Below, piece after piece: positions 38,198 through 38,382 of a DNA stretch of 38,382 nucleotides. Source of the stretch: Chryseobacterium gleum (lineage in GTDB: Bacteria > Bacteroidota > Bacteroidia > Flavobacteriales_D > Sanyastnellaceae). The notes under the pieces are model-generated. The model was not told where the DNA came from and did no database searches. It was given only the letters and a program-made list of their open reading frames with translations. The stretch spans positions 1 to 38,382 of the forward strand of contig CAMCVP010000018.1 of the NCBI GenBank assembly GCA_945881835.1, read 5' to 3'. Made by a program: the position numbers and the translations under genes. How positions within the stretch are numbered: position 1 is the stretch's first letter; each line of letters opens with the position of its first letter.

Positions 38198-38382
38198 AGA
38201 TTTGCTAGTGAACTTTGATATTGGATAATTATAAAATAGGAATTACGAAGTGTCCTTGCCTGATTTAGGTTGTCACTTTTACTATCATCCTCATGGTTAA
38301 TTAGACAAATTTAAAGTTTTATTTCTTGGTTGTGTAGGATTTCTAGGTTTGAGTTCAAGTTGATAAGTAGGAGTATTATAAT

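Noticed and set aside
38210-38382. Partial gene entering from the right edge
   Set aside because: Only short, low-complexity frames (fewer than 30 codons) reach the edge on the minus strand, and none shows a recognisable motif.

Overview
The window is a chromosomal segment of a member of the Bacteroidota, most likely Flavobacteriia. The evidence is two type A and one type B type IX secretion (T9SS) cargo proteins, a PorP/SprF-family protein, a TonB with the 'MPxYPGGExAL' C-terminal domain, an IspG of the long (about 640-residue) form, promoters of the Bacteroidota type (TTG, 17-19 bases, TAnnTTTG) and few Shine-Dalgarno sites. Family or genus cannot be fixed from the sequence alone. No tRNA, rRNA, insertion sequence, phage gene or CRISPR array was seen.

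Layout. 1-1971: end of a tonB gene, its terminator, rnhB and lptB. 2015-2614: sodA on the minus strand, sharing a terminator with lptB. 2753-8277: a complete elongasome operon, mreB-mreC-mreD-mrdA-rodA. 8372-12081: a very large SBBP-repeat T9SS cargo protein and a small lipoprotein. 12200-15504: a hybrid histidine kinase (PAS-HisKA-HATPase-REC-Hpt) followed by a REC-SpoIIE phosphatase. 15597-16900: thyA-folA. 16999-19763 (minus): biotin carrier protein, T9SS type B cargo, PorP/SprF protein and MmcQ/YjbR protein, tightly packed. 19809-21674: hemW and a cyclase-family hydrolase. 21646-23920 (minus): an outer-membrane protein candidate and an NtrY-like kinase. 23967-27351: rlmN, a small lipoprotein and ispG. 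27467-28609 (minus): purK. 28681-30329: a beta-propeller T9SS cargo and an outer-membrane beta-barrel. 30331-31395 (minus): a papain-family peptidase. 31452-32420: ddl. 32555-34087 (minus): glycyl-tRNA synthetase. 34274-35488 (minus): an alpha/beta hydrolase and a small membrane protein. 35555-37818: a polytopic membrane protein, purQ and a DUF1456 protein. 38030-38185 (minus): a 51-residue small ORF.

The genes are mostly ordinary housekeeping genes: cell-wall elongation and D-Ala-D-Ala supply, purine, folate/thymidylate and isoprenoid synthesis, translation, envelope biogenesis and secretion. The unusual material is between the genes. At least five intergenic stretches (16899-16997, 27351-27464, 32406-32552, 34113-34271, 37818-38026) are arrays in which a short constant word alternates with short palindromes, each having a 2-5 bp stem and usually a three-base loop. 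The constant word differs between arrays: AAGAT, AAGGT, ATCAAT or GAAT. In three arrays the word switches to its reverse complement part-way, so the array is roughly a mirror image of itself. The layout is like an inside-out CRISPR: the repeat is a plain spacer and the variable part is a hairpin. Two GAAT arrays 3.7 kb apart share a 90-base block, and all five differences lie in hairpin loops. The arrays fill the gaps between convergent stop codons almost exactly and in one case run into the 3' end of a gene. I do not recognise a described family with this architecture, and I consider it the candidate new system in this window.
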